Shown: piece after piece, positions 43,879-54,834 of the stretch
Layout of the letters: the number at the start of each line of letters is the position of its first letter
Numbering within the stretch: the stretch's first letter is position 1
NCBI GenBank assembly: GCA_030998225.1
Contig: JAPYXD010000045.1
Location: 434,001 to 498,000, forward strand
DNA: 64,000 nucleotides
Reading direction: 5' to 3'
Source of the DNA: Diplolepis rosae
Lineage: Eukaryota; Arthropoda; Insecta; Hymenoptera; Diplolepididae
The notes under the pieces: model-generated
Seen by the model: only the letters and a program-made list of their open reading frames with translations
The model's database searches: none
What the model was told of the DNA's origin: nothing
Position numbers and translations under genes: made by a program

Positions 43879-44330
43879 TTAAGGGGGGTTTCTACCTTGT
43901 GCGGTCAAAAAAATCGATTTTTTTTCGTGCATTTTCGGATTGATATATCATTCTAGAATACGCTCCCATAATTTGAAGTTGAAATCTTTCGAATTTATTG
44001 GAGCGTTGTTTGGGTGGGAACACGCAAAACAACAACGAGAGCTTCAACTCCGTCCTCTGGAGCATGGCGCCAAAGCACATTTCTTGGTCTGCATAGATAA
44101 TCGAGTTGGCAGCATTTTTGAGTGTATGCGTGTTTAACAAGGGAATGTCACCTTTAATTCTTGTTATGAATATCATGGGCATCAAGATTGGTATCGTTCC
44201 GTTCCCCGAGATGATATGAGGGAGTTTACCCAGGTGCCCCCGGAGTAAACGCTTAGAGATTTTTCGGTTCCCCCAAAAATGGGATGAGGTTGGAGAGATA
44301 CTCCGGTACTCCAGAGGAAAAAGAATTCAA
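43879..44330. mobile_element. Possible single end of a TTAA-type element
   Basis: TTAA (43879-43882) is followed by GGGGGGTTTCTACCTTGTGC and a G+C-richer body that differs from the flank. The start resembles the left end at 61021 in its TTAA plus G-run. No complementary right end was found, so it is probably truncated. A 97-codon minus-strand frame (43892-44185) is not recognised and is not called a gene. Confidence 0.4.
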
Positions 44331-44389
44331 ACCCTAACCAGGGTGAAGGTATTTGAAGCAAACTCCATTTTAGGTTGGCAGAACTTTAC

Positions 44390-44533
44390 TTTATTTCTAA
44401 GGCACCATTCTGGATTCCAGAGAGTGTTGAAGCGTCTGGTCCATCTCCAGACACAACTGACTTTATTTTCAAGATAACCATATGGACTCCCGAGAGGGTT
44501 AAAGTGTCTGGTCAATATCCAGATACGACTGAC
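44390..44533. repeat. 72-bp tandem duplication
   Basis: TTTATTTCTAAGGCACCATT to ACAACTGAC is followed directly by TTTATTTTCAAGATAACCAT to ACGACTGAC; the two 72-base units are about 75-80 percent identical and share GAGAGNGTT, AAGNGTCTGGTC and ATCCAGA blocks. Confidence 0.8.
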
Positions 44534-44613
44534 TAAATCGTCGCTTCGAGGCTCTTTTATTATGGGGGAAATTGAGGAGAAAATCCTAGTAGAGGGAGGA
44601 CGCGTTTTTTCTA

Positions 44614-45895
44614 TTAGGTGCGCACCTAAGTTCCCGATGTTTCTCAATAGATGGCTTCGGCGGTAAGTGCTAGTCGATTTTGACATTTCCAAAACTTCAC
44701 GAACCAAGCTTAGACATGTGGTAAACAACCGTTTTGACACATCAGTGATTTTGTTTTGGCGTCATATACTTTTGGTTGTGTGAAAATGTCTGATTTAGTG
44801 CCAAATAATCGTCATTTGCGGGAAGTGTTAATTTTCTTCTTTCATTCGAAGAAAACGGCGGCTGAAGCGCATCGAGAGCTCCAAAAAGTTTACGGAAATG
44901 CTGCTCTAAGTGAAACAACGTGCCGTCATTGGTTCCGTCGCTTCAAAGACGGTGATTTCGATGTTGACGATCGTCCGCGTGAAGGAAGGCCAAAAACCTT
45001 CGAAGACGCTGAATTGGAGGCATTGCTCGATGAGGATTGGTGCCAAACGCAAGAAGAGCTTACTTCAGCATTAGGAGTTGCCTGCCAAGTCATTTTCAAG
45101 CGATTGCATGCGATGGGAATGATTCAAAAACAAGGAACTTGGGTTCCTTTTGATTTGAAGCCAAGGGACGTTGAGCGTCGTTTTTTCGCCTGCGAATAAC
45201 TGCTTCAGCGGCAAAAAAGGAAGGGTTCTTTTCATCGCATCGTGACAGGTGATGAAAAATGGATTTATTATAGCAACCCAAAAAAAAGAAAATCATGGGG
45301 ACTGCCCGGTCATGCTTCTTCGTCGTCGGCTCGGCCGAATATTCACGCTGCGAAGGTTATGCTGTGTATTTGGTGGGACTAGGTCGGTGTTATTTATTAT
45401 GAGCTGTTGAAACCGAACGAAAGCATCACTGGGGAACGGTATCGGAAGCAATTGATGCGTTTGAGCTGAGCATTGCGCAAAAAACGGTCACAATACGAGC
45501 AGAAACACGAAAAAGTGATTCTACAGCATGATAACGCTCGGACTCGCTTTGCCAAACCCGTTAAAACATACCTGGAAACGCTCAAACGGGAAGTCCTGCC
45601 CCACCCGCCGTATTCCCCAGTCCGTTTATTACTTGTTCTGGTCGATGGGACATGATCTGTCTGATCAGCAATTCCGCTCATATGAAGACATCAAAAAATG
45701 GCTTGATTCGTGGATAGCCTCAAAAGATGAACACTTTTATCGTAACGGTATTCGAGCCGTACCAAAAAGATGAGCAAAAGTTGTAGCTAACGATGGGAAA
45801 TACTTTGAATGATTCATTTGTAACCATTTTTCCACAATAAAGTTGCATTTTTATTAAAAAAAGAAAAAACAGCGGGAACTTAGTTGCGCACCTAA
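44614..45895 (+). mobile_element. Mariner element with intact ends and TA target site
   Basis: The ends TTAGGTGCGCACCTAAGTTC and, complementary, GAACTTAGTTGCGCACCTAA enclose 1282 bases, with TA at 44612-44613 and 45896-45897. The length is that of a full mariner. It is the same family as the truncated minus-strand copy at 24498-25439. The left end itself is a palindrome (AGGTGCGCACCT). Confidence 0.92.
44786..45812 (+). pseudogene. Mariner DD34D transposase with stops and frameshift
   Basis: The most likely start is the ATG at 44786 (MSDLVPNNRHLREVLIFFFH), as in the 25.3-kb copy, rather than the in-frame ATG 30 bases upstream. Seen: first helix-turn-helix about residues 20-50, second about 75-105, WVPFDLKPRDVERR, first catalytic aspartate in VTGDEKWIYYSNPKK, MLCIWW, second in ILQHDNARTR, and third-region box LPHPPYSP followed by a change where the aspartate belongs (PVRLL). 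Stops at about 45197, 45378 and 45467; a frameshift near 45630, after which SYEDIKKWLDSWIASKDEHF and FYRNGIRAVPKR continue. It ends at 45812 (GKYFE). Not functional. Confidence 0.9.
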
Positions 45896-45899
45896 TAGT

Positions 45900-46595
45900 A
45901 TTTTTTTAGATGTAAGTATTTTCAATTTTGTCATTTGGCAGGGAGAGGTAAGGAACAGATAAGATTTCTGTGTCTGTTCTCTGGTTCACAGCATGAGGAT
46001 TGCCGACTGTGTAGGCTATTTCCAATATCATACATTTTTGTAAATATTTCTTCTATCTATAATTATGACTAAATCGAAGTTAATATGTATTAATTTTTTC
46101 ATAATATACAAATCTATTTAATTTGATTTACCATTTGTGTATTAAAGTCTATTGAGATTGATAAGATTTTTAACAGTGTATAATTTAATCTGTTTCCTAA
46201 AGTATTTTCATGTGTTTTTATCCAAATTCTTTTAGTACAATCTTAAGGAAAAGGCACTTGCCGAATGAACATAGGAAAAGTGCCCCAGTACGGATTCGGC
46301 TCATATTTAAGTGGTGTCTACTAATGTTACAATAATTTACGCACATTATCAGCTTTAAAAAATTACTTTTTTAGAAGTTATTATCGAAAATACAGAAATC
46401 GAAACATCACTTATTCTGGAAAACGACTGAACCAATTTCAATAAAAAAAATATGTTTTGTGAGGATAGTAAGGGCAATCTTAGGAAAAAATTTCAGATAA
46501 ATTCCGTAAACATTAGGGGATAGAAAAAAAATATTCTAATTTTCAAAAAATATATTTTCTACCCAACAATCAACAGGGTACTTCATGGAGAAACT
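45900..46595. other. msn intron sequence, nothing recognised
   Basis: AT-rich intronic sequence between a mariner and a mariner scrap; no coding block or clear repeat. Confidence 0.45.
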
Positions 46596-46599
46596 TGGA

Positions 46600-46810
46600 A
46601 ATACGTGCTTTTCCATTTGAGGCTTTATTCTAAAAAAGTGATTACCTAATTCTGATTCAAAGTACTGTCCGTCGCTAGCCACTACTTTTTTAGAACTTTC
46701 TGGCAATTGTCTGATACCATCTCGAAAAAACGATGCGTCTTTTGAGACGATCCTCCAATCGATCCATTTTCTTTCGGCTTCAACTCATAAGGATCCCAAT
46801 TTATGATATT
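46600..46810 (-). mobile_element. Mariner remnant with central deletion, antisense
   Basis: The minus strand reads NWDPYELKPKENGSI (the W-P-ELK linker before the first catalytic region) and then directly DASFFRDGIRQLPESSKKVV and ASDGQYFES (C-terminus). The whole catalytic core is absent. About 210 bases remain. Confidence 0.7.
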
Positions 46811-47150
46811 ATGGGTAATTAAAGTAAACGAAGAAGAAATAATTTCTTCTCAAGAATCAAACACGAGTACTGGGATCATTTCGTCCTGTACATGAAGAAT
46901 TTTTCACGAGCTAAAACTCAATTGACAATCAAATTCAACTAGAGTATCCTTCTACTCCATTGAAGAAAACAGAAGATAGTACCACAACATCTACTACCGG
47001 TTCCATATAATTTAGTATCGTTAAATAACACGAATATTGCACGTTGACATCCATGAGCGTTTATAAAATTTCAGTCTCTGCCACTTAATTTAGAAATTAA
47101 GGACATCAGCATAACAATTCATAGACTATTTACAAATTTTTCCAAATCTT

Positions 47151-47200
47151 TTCAGTCGATTATGTCAATAATAAATTCATAGACCAAAAAAAGATATCCA
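47151..47200 (+). repeat. Dispersed repeat with TTCAGTCGATTAT motif, copy 1
   Basis: TTTTCAGTCGATTATGTCAA, preceded by CCAAATC. The same phrase opens the repeats at 51232, 60834 and 62249. This copy diverges after about 20 bases. Confidence 0.5.
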
Positions 47201-47274
47201 TTTCAATGAACAAAAAATCTTAAAAATGTTACCAGAAATCATTTAAAACCAGTTTTTTCTTCTTGCGTTCAAAA

Positions 47275-47905
47275 AAATACAGCGAATTTCTTTATCACAC
47301 TACAAATTTCTTTTTAAAAAAATAACAATATTGATTTGCATGGTTGTCTTACAAATTCCTGGTTAACTGACTTGAGGGATACACACATTCCACCCATTGT
47401 AGCAAAAGCAATCAGTCTAGGAAAAAATTTGAAAAAGGCCTTAGAATTTGTGCATCAAACTCTACTTTTAACTTCCAAGGTATCTCTTATAAACAAAAAT
47501 CTGGATTCCCCATAGGCTCCTCTCTTTCCCCTATTGAAACGGAGATTGTCATGGATGACCTGGAAAAAATATGCATAGCATCTTTACCTTTTCAACTTCC
47601 ATTTTACTTCCGATATGTAGATGACATAATAACAGCTGTTCCTGCCAATGAAATACACACTACAAAACAGAGGTTTGACAACTATAACCACAAAATACAG
47701 TTTACAATTGAAAAATTGGATAACAAAATTTTTTTTTGGGTGTACTTGTTATTAGAGGGAAAAACAAAAAAAGTAACTGGTACAATAAATCTACCTCTTA
47801 CGGTCAACTTCTTAACTTTTATTCGCACCATCCATTGAATTAAAAAATCAATGTTATCAATTACCCAGTTGACAAAGGCATCAGCGTAGCACATAAAATA
47901 TACAA
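47275..47905 (+). mobile_element. Penelope-like reverse transcriptase fragment
   Basis: In order: FNFQGISYKQKSGFPIGSSL with SPIETEIVMDDLEKI at about 47470-47570, PFYFRYVDDIITAVP (catalytic YVDD, 47596-47645), FDNYNHKIQFTIEKLDNKIF, then after a frameshift LNFYSHHPLN and DKGISVAHKIYK. These are the conserved blocks of Penelope-like element reverse transcriptase. Only about 200 residues of a normally 600-800 residue protein remain, with frameshifts; the GIY-YIG endonuclease is absent. Confidence 0.85.
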
Positions 47906-49332
47906 ACCTTTGTTTTATATTTTAATACACTTGCGTACATATTTTGTTAATTTTAATAAATTTTTATGGGACAGTTTATTTAAATTTGATAGGAATGTGT
48001 ATTAATTATTTCATAATATATAAATCTAAAAATTCTAAATTTTGATATTTGATTTTGATATTAATGAAAATCGGCGATGGAAACTTGATAAGCGATACAT
48101 CCGATTCACATACGTTCCCTGCATAAGATTTAGCGTCCGGAATAGTTGTAATTGGTTATTCATTATAATTCATCATGGAATCTATGCATGAATCTATATT
48201 CCTTGTGCGTAATCTTTTATGTGAATGAACTTTGCATATTTTATTTTTAAACACACTTCAGTCGAGAATAAGCCGTCTCAGGACACAATTTTTAGGGCTA
48301 TAACTCGGTTTATATTAAACAAAGTATAGATTCTCATGAATAAGAGTAAAATGCTGCATTAGCGTTCAGCCATTGTCATCGAAAAAGCTATTGATATTGG
48401 AAATTAAAGTAAAGATTAGGTATGTTGGTGTTTTAAAAATTCATATAACATCAATGGATTCTGAAAATTAAACGTTTTTTCAAAGGCAGTAGCAGGATAA
48501 GCGGGATCGAATGATTTCAACTCAGATACGATCCATAGTTAGGGGGGAACTTATAACTATTATAAAAAAAAATATGAAGTATAGATTGGAAAATTAAATT
48601 TTCTTGAAATTGGGTTGACCAACTCCAAAGTATACTAGCAACTTACTAAGTTAGTAGGTACTGCTCGCGAGTGGTGATTGTGTTGCCAGCAGTGTTCTTG
48701 TAATCAACTGTGTTAGTGGTCACAAGAGTCTGCCTTACGGCCAGATAATAAAAATGCATGCGAAAAATTGTCACTTCGTACAATGCACTATTTGCTGATT
48801 AATCCGCTTGCGTGCCTAAACTTCACCTGGCATCGAGCATGTGTTTTATTATCTGGGTCCACTTGGTTGTTATGAACAACGAAGTATATTATGAGAGCGG
48901 AAGCAGCGTTGTAATAATATCTATAAGAGGACCGACAAAAAGGAGCACTTCTTTATATGAGTGCAAACGCTAAGCATCATAGATCAATCCGAGTGAGATG
49001 ATACAGCAAACTTTGTTGAAATGGTAACCCACGTAAAGTCTTAGCGATGTGATACTTTAAATTTTTATAATCTACGCGGAGGTAAATTTCAACTTACGAG
49101 TTCCAAAACTTTGAAAAAATATTAAGGAAGATTTAGAAAAATTAATACGACATAACGATCAATTACTATAAATGTAAATTAAAAAAAGAAATTAGAAAAT
49201 CAAATCAGAGTTTTCACGACAGAGAAGCCGGGAATAAGTCCTCTTGTAATATCTTTTCCATCGCGATTGTAAAAGACAGTGTATGACAATATAAATGAGA
49301 ATTATAAATTAATTTAAACAGTTTGAACTTAC
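47906..49332. other. msn intron sequence, nothing firm
   Basis: AT-rich, with a less AT-rich part at 48640-48900 that could be element-derived. No coding block, tRNA or paired ends seen. Confidence 0.45.
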
Positions 49333-49436
49333 AAAGGTTTCGGTGGATCACTAGCGAGTAAAGTTCCATCATTTCTGATATTACTTCCACTAGTTTCTTC
49401 AACATCATCATCACTGTCACTCTCAATCGATAATGC
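49333..49436 (-). CDS. msn: msn-like Ste20 kinase: acidic linker exon
   Basis: Minus-strand exon of 104 bases between acceptor TTTTTATTTTATAG and donor GTAAGT. It encodes ALSIESDSDDDVEETSGSNI and RNDGTLLASDPPKP, and leaves two bases of a leucine codon. The acidic stretch followed by NDGTLLASDPPKPL is a highly conserved signature of Misshapen, TNIK and MAP4K4 linkers. It follows 60301-60482 in phase 0. Confidence 0.92.
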
Positions 49437-50101
49437 CTATAAAATAAAAAATTGTTATATTCTAATTATTTATCTGACAATTTTCATGATAAGAAACGCT
49501 ATTATAATTTTTTTCTGATCAAACAACTTTAGTGCTTGATGTTTTTGGGGTAAATTCTGTTTTTTGGACAATAGTTGTAAGGTATCACCAGGGCAGGAAA
49601 ATGCAGCACATAATTTTTATGCGGACGTCATTATTTGAAGTCACTTTAGGATTAACTTAATTCTTTTTAGATGAAAAAGTTGGTAGTATAATTTTGGAAA
49701 GAAATAAAGGTGAGTGACTTTGAACCAGATGGATAGCAATACGTTGAAATTGCTTTTTCTCCCCCACCAATATTACTTAAAAACGTTAAAAGTTTCTTTA
49801 AAAAAAATCTCGTCGTTTTGAGGTTCGACAAGATGATTCTGTTTTGGAGATTTCTGTTCCACATCGGATAGGTAGGCACTATTAGCACTCTCGGCTAATT
49901 AACTACAGACGCCTCAAATTTTCAATGAAGCGCCAATCACAGTGGTGGAAGTTTTTAACTTCCCACGCAACTACCCCGTGGACGGCTTCCGTCGGATAGA
50001 CGATTTGTAAGAAATTTTACCGTCACTCACTTTGTAATTACTATATATCTTTTTGTGTATGATAACTGTTCCGACTCGCTAGCGGGCAAGATAGGATTAT
50101 C
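49437..50101. other. msn intron sequence, nothing firm
   Basis: AT-rich, then a G+C-richer part at 49860-50100 (for example CCGTGGACGGCTTCCGTCGG) next to the 50102 element. GTGAGTGACTTTG at 49710 and its near complement GTCACTCACTTTG at 50024 may mark a small unresolved element. Confidence 0.35.
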
Positions 50102-50911
50102 TTCACTGAAGCGTGAGAGGCAAGGGGACTCACGGTAATCAAGCACCCCGAAAAGTGAGAGGCAAGGGGACACGCTAATCAAGCACCCGAAAGGGAACAG
50201 AATTTACTACATCCACGTCGTTGTTCCTGGGTAATGCTAAACGTAAACGTAAACTGCTTGGAAAAAACCTTGAAAAAACCTTGAAGATCATCACCAAGAT
50301 CAATACAGAACTCGCCAATGAATTTCTCGTTGAAATTTACTTCAGGAATTGCACTGAACTCTTGGAAAACTTTGTTTATTTCAAATAACCTCTAATTGGC
50401 CTGGAACGTTACAATAGACCTATGACTTGGGTACGTACTTGAACGTAGAATTTTCCGCTCTATCGATTGTAGATGTGAAAAAAGGGGGTTCCCATTTCAA
50501 AAAAACAAATTTGAACTTCAAAAAGCCATGAAGGTCAACTTCAAGGTAAAAATGAAGGTCACCATTGAATTCCTCGTTGAAAAATACTTCAGGAATTGCA
50601 CCGACCTCTTGGAAAACTGTTTATTTCAAATAACCTTTAATTGACCTTGAACTTTACAGTTGACCTAAGACTTGGGTACGTATCTTAACGTAGAATTTTC
50701 CTCTGTATCGATTGCAGATGTAAAAAAGGGGGTTTCCATTTAAAAAAACAAATTTGACCTTCAAAAAGCCATGAAGGTCAACTTAAAGGTAGAAATGAAG
50801 GTCACCATTGAATTCCTCGTTGAAATTTACTTCAGGAATGACCTCCACTTTTTTGAAAAATATTTTACCTGGCGAAATATCCAACCGTCCCGGGACTTTT
50901 TAGACACCCTG
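50102..50911 (+). mobile_element. Right end of second copy of the 27264 element
   Basis: Starts at the 42-bp minisatellite (two units, 50106-50188) and ends CGGGACTTTTTAGACACCCTG at 50911 before TA, matching 28985-29637 (written here as CGGGACTTTTTAG, then ACACCCTG). The inverted-repeat arm carries an extra internal tandem duplication: the block with GATGTGAAAAAAGGGGGTT and AAGCCATGAAGGTCAACTT occurs at about 50470-50570 and again at 50715-50800. The transposase and left end are missing. Confidence 0.9.
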
Positions 50912-51231
50912 TATACTTTTATAACCTTATATTGCACATCGTCAACCCTTTAAAAGTTAAACGAATGTGTTGTCCTTTCTTGATTGAACGACTGCTGGTG
51001 TTTCAGGGACCATTTACACTGCTAATTATCATTAATTAATTTACACCCTAATTATCACGCTGCTTGAAGGGTTAAGTCAATGATTCCTTATTCGTCCAAT
51101 TCCTTGTACTTCTATATACAATGCTTAGGTTGCGAGAGCTGGAAATAAATTTCTCATATTTATTTCCACCTTTATGTGAAATATTATAAAACACTATCAA
51201 CTTATTTGTTATTTTGATTTTTCCAAATCAT

Positions 51232-51350
51232 TTCAGTCGATTATGTCGATCATTAGAAGAGTGTATCACTATCAGTGACAACGGAACTCTACTATATCGA
51301 TCTTATCAACCTATGATTGTAATAACCCTCATTGTGCGCCTATGCACGTA
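51232..51350 (+). repeat. Dispersed repeat with TTCAGTCGATTAT motif, copy 2
   Basis: TTCAGTCGATTATGTCGATC, then AGAAGAGTGTATCACT, ACGGAACTCTACTATATCGA and CTTATCAACCTATGAT. It aligns with 60834-60960 and 62249-62335 over about 100 bases with point differences. Confidence 0.6.
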
Positions 51351-51439
51351 ATATACTATTATTTTCTATCATGGACCCTTTCGTGTCTTGAAGTATATGT
51401 AAAACTTCTTTCGAAAATGCATTACTTCCACAAAAATTA

Positions 51440-51840
51440 ACGCAGGATGTTCGGTGATAAAATTTGGGCTAAGAAATTCTTTAAAATAAAGGATTATGAG
51501 AAACTAACAAAAAAGGAGAAAAGAAAAAAGAAGGCGCTCCTGCTGGCGCTTGCAATATAATGTAGAGTGACAGGTCAGGAATATTACTGTTTTGATAAGA
51601 AATTTTAATTTTATTTTTTTTCAGTTTTAAAGAGGGTGCTGGGAGAGCACCGAAACGTCGGTGTGTTATTTTTTATGTTGATGACTGTGGGTAATAAAGA
51701 CAAAAGAGGATGGATTAAAGAAAAATTAAGGAAGGTGTTTTGGGAGGTTTCCTTTTTTTTCCCTCTCTTTTTGTTGGTTTCTCATGATCGTTTATTTTAA
51801 GAAATTTTTTTGGTCCAAATCTGGTCGCTTTTTTGTATTT
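51440..51840 (+). mobile_element. Penelope-type terminal fragment with inverted flanks
   Basis: 51455-51530 (AAATTTGGGCTAAGAAATTC to GAGAAACTAACAAAAAAGG) is the reverse complement of 51765-51830 (TTTTTGTTGGTTTCTCATGA to GAAATTTTTTTGGTCC). Between them GGTGCTGGGAGAGCACC forms a 6-bp stem followed at once by GAAACGTC (51635-51659). A stem plus GAAACGTC is the usual 3' half of the hammerhead-like motif in Penelope-like element repeats; the CUGAUGA half is not intact here. Confidence 0.5.
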
Positions 51841-52560
51841 TGAGGGTTCGAACATTTTCGAATTCTTGAAATTTTAGATTATACTTTTGTTTGGACGTTA
51901 CGATGAATTTGAGTTTGTAGTAATACGGCTTTGAATTTAGTTTTTAATATTCATTTCTCCTGAAACTACTTAGAAATTATGCCAGTAATAAAATATGAAG
52001 TCATATTATGAAATTTTGTAAAATCAGAAATGGCGGATCGGAACCAGGCTATGTTCGCGAGCATAGGCGATAGCGGACAGTATACTTTGATCCTGTTTTA
52101 AGCTAACGCCAGATGGCGCCGAAGTATAATTTCTTAAACCTCACCCCGCTGACCGCCGCGTCATAGTTGCTAAGATGGGAATGGACAGGACTAAACTTAG
52201 AGGTTAAATAAAATTATGTAGGTAATTATTATTAAGTAAGTATTCTTATCGCATTAATAATCTTGCTTTTTGTGATTGCAGTTTCCTGATTAGTGCATCC
52301 TTACATACATATAGTTTCAACTGAATTGTCCCAAAACTGCAGACACATTAATTAAGACGGAAAAGATATTACATATCTAGAGTATCTCCCGAAAGTCAGA
52401 AATCATCAACTGGCCATCATACAAGACAGAAGAATTTATGAGGTACAAACAAGGTTGCTGAGCGCACTTTATCTAGGAACACCCAGTGCCAAATAGGTGA
52501 GTAATGGCCTGTAATGTTTGAATACCTTCTTCTTTCTGCTGTGGATTATGTTCCGAGTAA
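51841..52560. other. msn intron or 5' flank of the P-like element
   Basis: A less AT-rich stretch at 52030-52200 (AACCAGGCTATGTTCGCGAG, CCAGATGGCGCCGAAG) precedes the THAP-domain frame and could be its promoter region or another element. No inverted end was identified. Confidence 0.35.
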
Positions 52561-53768
52561 GTTAAATCCGTGAGTTTTAATGAAGATATGAAGCCGAGTA
52601 AAATATCCAAAGATAAGCAGAGGTGTTCGGTATTGGAATGCCCATCGAGTAGTCGTGAGAAGTCGAATCGCTTCCCAATAGACGAAAATGGCGGCACGAA
52701 ATGGATTGAAGCCACAGGCAATCTAAATTTTCAGAAGCTCACCTATCGGCAAATCCACGACAACAAGCATTGCATTTGTTGGAAACATTTAGGAGAATTC
52801 ACCCACTGCAATAAATGTCACTCCAACGGCAAAACAATTTACTCCAATGAATCATACCAATTGGATTGCAGCACAGTCTGGAAACATTACTTCCTGTCGA
52901 AGGAGTTCTTTGCTTGATTCTGGGCAGTTGGAGGAAGATAATATCAGCGAAGTTGGTATTTTGACACCAAAATTCTCAAGAAAAAGTAGTGACCACATTT
53001 TGACTTATACGCCGAAAGCTCATAATGAGAAATTGACAAGGAAACTCATCTCTGAATTTCATCCAACTAATATGCAGAAAATTGTAGATCCTGAGGGTTC
53101 GATCAATTCCAATTCTACTTCTTCTTTAGGACATGACAGAATATTTCGAAAAATAAAATCGCAAAGGTATAGTCCGAATATTGCAACTGCTGAGAAGTCA
53201 TTAAAGTCTGAAAATGTTGAATGTACAGATCTCTCGCAAAAGACCAAATCCCCTTTCTTTTCAAGACCGTCGAAACGTCTAATGCGGAGGGCTACAGATT
53301 TAGATGAAAACACTCTAAAAATGTATGAGCATGTACTGCAAGCAAGGAAAGAGTTACGGAAGTACAGGAAGAGGAACAGACGGTATTGTTTTGAGCATTC
53401 TTTTAAACATTTTGACTTCAAAACAAAGTACACTAAAAAGCGTTAAACCCCGTACTTTTTGCATTGCTACATGGCATACATCGATTTTCAGTCTGCTTTG
53501 TGGTACTATTATATCAATTAGTTTATTTATATCGCAAAATTAAAGTGATTGTATTTTACATTTTATTTTTACGGCGATTATGTGTCGCTTTTCTAGTTTT
53601 GAGATCTACGTATATATCTTGTTATCTCAATAATGATTGAACGTCACCTATTATTTCAGAGAAGGATGTCAAAGATAAATTTTTATTTTGCCGAGTTGAA
53701 AAATATTAGATACAGTAGTACGTATTTTTCAGCGTCCAAAAGAGTGTAAAAAGTATGACACAAAGGTC

Positions 53769-53793
53769 ATTATTATTATTATTATTATTATTA
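53769..53793. repeat. ATT microsatellite
   Basis: Eight uninterrupted ATT units in the gap between two coding blocks of the P-like pseudogene. Confidence 0.95.
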
Positions 53794-54834
53794 TACACTT
53801 CTGTTTACACTTATTATTCTTTTCAAAATCTACGAGAAAAGCAATTTCAGAATTATTTGTAGTAAAATCTAATTTTTCTCATACAAATTACAAGTTTATG
53901 AAGTAGCCAGTTTTTTACAGGCTGATTGTCCTGAAGCTCGATCTTCAAGAAATGTAATGTTAACATAAGTGTGATACATATAAAGGGAATTTAAAATCTT
54001 TCAAATGAAAGAATAATGTACTTCCTAGAAAATGTGAGGACTAATTATAATAGAGTTGATTCTTAGGTATGAAAAGCGTTTGCAGGATTTCTCTGAAAAT
54101 ATTAGGGCTTCCGAGTTCGACGCGCACTTGGATAAATTGACGACGATTCAAAGAAGCTTCGTGGAAATGATTCTTCGGAATTCAGTGAAGCCGAAGAGCA
54201 ATAGAAGATACACCAGATGAAAAGCTATTGTGTCTCTCGATTTATAAGAGAGCTGCTTCAACATATAGATATTTGTGACTTTTTTACCAATTCCAACTCC
54301 TGGAAGAATTCGTTTACTGTTAACTAAAATTAGGTTAGACTGTGGAGTGACCAAAACAATAAAAGAATGTTTCAAAGAAGCAGCAAGTCGCATGATTGAT
54401 GTTAAGGAAAAAGTATGCGCGCTGATCTGGGATGAAGTTTCCCTCAAACTTCACCTTCAATATTGCCCTCAAAAAGAAAAATTAGTTGGAGTTGAAGATT
54501 AGGGGAAAAACAGAACGTCTCAATACGCAAATCATTCGTTGGTGTTCATACTGCGTGGAATCAAAAGCGGATGAAAAATACCACTCACGTATAACTTTTA
54601 TGCAATCCAGACGACCCATGGACAGCTAGCCTACTGCTTGAAGGAAGTTGTTAGGGCAGTGACAATATAATTTTTAAATTATTAAAATTAAATTTTAAAT
54701 TTTTCTTCCAATTTAAGTACAACACGTTGGAACAAATTCGCTTTAAAAGTTATTATTAATTTATTACACTGAATATCTTATTCTTTTATAGATTGGACAA
54801 TTCTTGTGGATGACGTAGAAATTATTCCCTTATA

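Noticed and set aside
43892..44185. 97-codon minus-strand frame
   Set aside because: No family recognised; it lies in the body of a probable TTAA-type element and may be a remnant, but I cannot support a gene call.
53059..53433. 124-codon minus-strand frame
   Set aside because: Antisense shadow of the linker of the P-like transposase, which reads better on the plus strand.
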